Below, piece by piece: positions 11,904-13,611 of a stretch of 13,611 nt of DNA. Positions within the stretch are counted from its first letter, which is position 1. Each line of letters starts with the position of its first letter. Below the pieces are notes generated by a model. That model was given only the letters and a program-made list of their open reading frames with translations. It made no database searches and was not told the origin of the DNA. The DNA comes from Bacillota bacterium (lineage in GTDB: Bacteria > Bacillota > Clostridia > Christensenellales > SZUA-584). Location: assembly GCA_023416745.1 (NCBI GenBank), contig JAEZHF010000010.1, positions 1-13,611 on the forward strand, written 5' to 3'. A program made the position numbers and the translations under genes.

Positions 11904-12962
11904 ATGGGCAGAGGCGGCGGAGGCGGCGGCAGTGGCAGCCGTGGCGGAGGCGGAGGCGGCGGTTCTAGTCGTGGCGGCGGCGGCAGCTTTGGCGGCGGCG
12001 GTTTCAGCCGTGGCAGCAGCAGCTTTGGCGGCTTTGGCGGCTTTGGGCTGGGCGGCCCCGGTCCGACTAATCCCAATCCGTTTAACGGCCCGTACCATCA
12101 CGGCCCGGACTATATCCCTGTGGGTGTTCCCGTTCCCCCTCCTGCGTATGGCTACAGGCAGACGCGGCCCGCGGGCTGTAGCGCCGGGGCGATATTCGGC
12201 GTTCTGATCGTGTTCGCTGTCATCGCGTTCATACTGATTGTGACGGGCTTCTTCTCGGTGTTCGACAGCGGCGGTGCCTCGGGCGGCGGAGACATAATGG
12301 CATCCACCGTGGTACGCAAGCCGCTGCCCGCGGGAACCGCTGATGAAACGTCCTATTATACTGACAATATCGGCTGGATATATAACAAAACACAGATGGA
12401 GTCGGGCTTAAAGCACTTCTATCGGCAAACAGGCGTACAGCCACATATCTATCTGGTAGCGGAGCTCGAAGGTTCGGCAGCAACACCTGCGGACTCTGAC
12501 CTCGCGGTCTACGCAAACAGCCTGTACGATGAGCTTTTCACTGACGAAGCACATGTGCTCCTGGTGTTTTTCGACAACGGAACAGACTACCGTTACCGTT
12601 ATGTGACCGGTCTGAAAGCAAAGAGTGTGGTCGACACCGAGGCCGGCGATATATTGGGGCAGTATATTGACCGGTATTACGGCGATCTTAGCCTTTCCTA
12701 TGAGGAGATTTTCAGCAAAACGTTCCGCGACACGGCGAACCGTATCATGACGGTGACCACGTCCCCGTGGATACCCGTTCTGATTGTGCTGATTGTGCTG
12801 GTGGTGCTGATCGTGCTGTTCACCTGGTGGCGGCACATGAAGAAGCAAAAGGCCATTAAGGCACAGCGGGACAAGGAGATATTGGAAACACCGCTCGAGA
12901 AGTTCAGCGACATTGAAGCGGAGCAGGTGGCAAACAAATACGATGACGACCCCAACACATAA
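11904..12962 (+). CDS. Membrane protein with RGG-like glycine-rich N-terminus and TPM-like domain, PspA partner
   Basis: 352 residues. Residues 2-52 are almost only Gly, Ser, Phe and Arg, with RGG repeats at R3, R13 and R23; 53-90 are Pro/Tyr-rich. A first membrane helix spans about 94-117. Residues 140-283 resemble the TPM domain (YgcG type): YYTDNIGWIYNKTQMESGLKHFYRQTG, HIYLVAEL, then EAHVLLVFFDNGTDYRYRYVTGLKAKSVVD. A second helix lies at 288-309, and a charged tail (310-352) follows. With no cleavable signal peptide, this predicts Gly-rich head and charged tail in the cytoplasm and the TPM domain outside. In ordinary TPM proteins the Gly-rich stretch is C-terminal. ATG 11904 has AGAGG 9 bases upstream. 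pspA starts 20 bases after the stop with its own AGGAGG, so both are one operon, probably for membrane stress. Biochemical function unknown. Confidence 0.8.
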   Translation: MGRGGGGGGSGSRGGGGGGGSSRGGGGSFGGGGFSRGSSSFGGFGGFGLGGPGPTNPNPFNGPYHHGPDYIPVGVPVPPPAYGYRQTRPAGCSAGAIFGVLIVFAVIAFILIVTGFFSVFDSGGASGGGDIMASTVVRKPLPAGTADETSYYTDNIGWIYNKTQMESGLKHFYRQTGVQPHIYLVAELEGSAATPADSDLAVYANSLYDELFTDEAHVLLVFFDNGTDYRYRYVTGLKAKSVVDTEAGDILGQYIDRYYGDLSLSYEEIFSKTFRDTANRIMTVTTSPWIPVLIVLIVLVVLIVLFTWWRHMKKQKAIKAQRDKEILETPLEKFSDIEAEQVANKYDDDPNT

Positions 12963-12982
12963 GAAACTAGGAGGCAATTCAT

Positions 12983-13611
12983 ATGGCGATACTGTCACGG
13001 TTCAACGACATCATCAAGGCGAACATCAACGACCTGCTGGATAAGATGGAAAACCCGGCCAAGATGGTGGATCAGTACATGCGCGACCTGCTGGAGGATC
13101 TGGCGGAGGTCAAACGCGACACCGCGGGCGTGATGGCGGAAGAAACGCGCACCAAGCGGCTGATGGACGAGAACCAGGCCGAGATCGACAAATTTGGCGG
13201 TTACGCCAAAAAGGCACTGCTGGCTGGCAACGAGGACGACGCGCGCGTGCTGATCGGCAAGAAGCAGGAACTGGAGGCCTCCGGCGCGGGCTTAAAAACG
13301 GCCTACGCCACGGCGCACGCCAACGCGGTCAAGATGCGCCAGATGCACGACAAACTGGTATCCGACATTGAGGCGTTAAAGGCGCGCAGCGCATCCATCA
13401 AAGCCAAGGTTGCCGTTGCCAAAACGCAGGAGACGATCAACGAAGCCAGTTCCGCCGTGGGCCGGTCCGCAGGCGTGCAGAGGGCGTTTGAGCGCATGGA
13501 AGACAAGGCCGACCGCATGCTGGACGAAGCCACCGCTATGGCAGAGCTCAACACCGAGCCCATCGACGAAGCGAAGGCATTGGAGGAGAAATACGCCAAG
13601 CTGGGCAGCAC
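12983..13611 (+). CDS. pspA: Phage shock protein A (PspA/IM30), C-terminus beyond the window
   Basis: 209 codons are seen of a protein usually about 220-230 residues, so it is nearly complete. It starts MAILSRFNDIIKANINDLLDK, the amphipathic helix that binds stressed membranes, then ENPAKMVDQYMRDL, followed by long coiled-coil helices (about 25-145) full of Glu, Lys, Arg and Ala. Typical PspA landmarks: KKALLAGNEDDAR (76-88), MRQMHDKLVSDI (117-128), IKAKVAVAKTQE (139-150), AFERMEDKADRMLDEA (168-183) and the AMAELN segment. PspA assembles into ESCRT-III-like rods and rings that stabilise damaged membranes. ATG at 12983 has AGGAGG 8 bases upstream. Its coupling to the upstream TPM-type membrane protein, with no PspF/PspBC genes, is the Gram-positive style arrangement. 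Confidence 0.95.
   Translation, partial: MAILSRFNDIIKANINDLLDKMENPAKMVDQYMRDLLEDLAEVKRDTAGVMAEETRTKRLMDENQAEIDKFGGYAKKALLAGNEDDARVLIGKKQELEASGAGLKTAYATAHANAVKMRQMHDKLVSDIEALKARSASIKAKVAVAKTQETINEASSAVGRSAGVQRAFERMEDKADRMLDEATAMAELNTEPIDEAKALEEKYAKLGS

Noticed and set aside
11909..12060. GGC-rich tandem pattern as a possible microsatellite or CRISPR-like repeat
   Set aside because: It is the coding sequence of the Gly/Arg-rich head; repeats are irregular and in frame, with no spacers.

Overview
The window reads as chromosomal DNA of a low-G+C-phylum but moderately GC-rich Firmicute, most likely a gut-type Clostridium relative (class Clostridia). The reasons are the strong AGGAGG-type ribosome binding sites, many Rho-independent terminators, TTGACA/TATAAT promoters, and protein types typical of Clostridia: YwbE, a nitronate monooxygenase/FabK-like enzyme with a Cys-rich tail, a DUF434 protein, and PspA beside a TPM-domain membrane protein. 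AUA is used freely for isoleucine. No rRNA, tRNA, CRISPR array or prophage was seen. The only mobile DNA is the N-terminal tip of a probable IS5-type transposase at the left edge.

Left part (1-4200): the transposase tip; a three-hairpin intergenic repeat; an SSAT-like GNAT acetyltransferase; and a TetR regulator on the minus strand with a palindrome at its promoter and an orphan attenuator-like RNA beyond it. Then come a class I SAM methyltransferase with a ~220-nt structured leader ending in an intrinsic terminator (candidate riboswitch or attenuator), an AzoR-like flavin quinone/azo reductase that also has a terminator inside its leader, and the small protein YwbE.

Middle part (4200-9100): a lipoprotein, a second copy of the hairpin repeat, a large GT-C-type membrane glycosyltransferase with a near-consensus promoter and a TTG start, a convergent nitronate monooxygenase/FabK-like flavoenzyme, and a DUF434 gene split by a one-base frameshift in an A-run.

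Right part (9100-13611): a small acidic protein of unknown function, a small Pro/Ala-rich lipoprotein with an unclear start codon, an iron-sulfur-flavoprotein-like flavodoxin divergent from its own TetR regulator with overlapping promoters and repeated operator-like sequences, a very short minus-strand transcription unit, and a two-gene envelope-stress operon. That operon encodes a membrane protein with an RGG-like glycine-rich N-terminus and a TPM-like domain, followed by PspA/IM30, which runs off the right edge.

Most genes are single transcription units with their own promoters and terminators. The points most worth a second look are the methyltransferase leader RNA, the attenuator with no gene behind it, the RGG/TPM protein paired with PspA, and the minus-strand mini-gene at 11633-11756.
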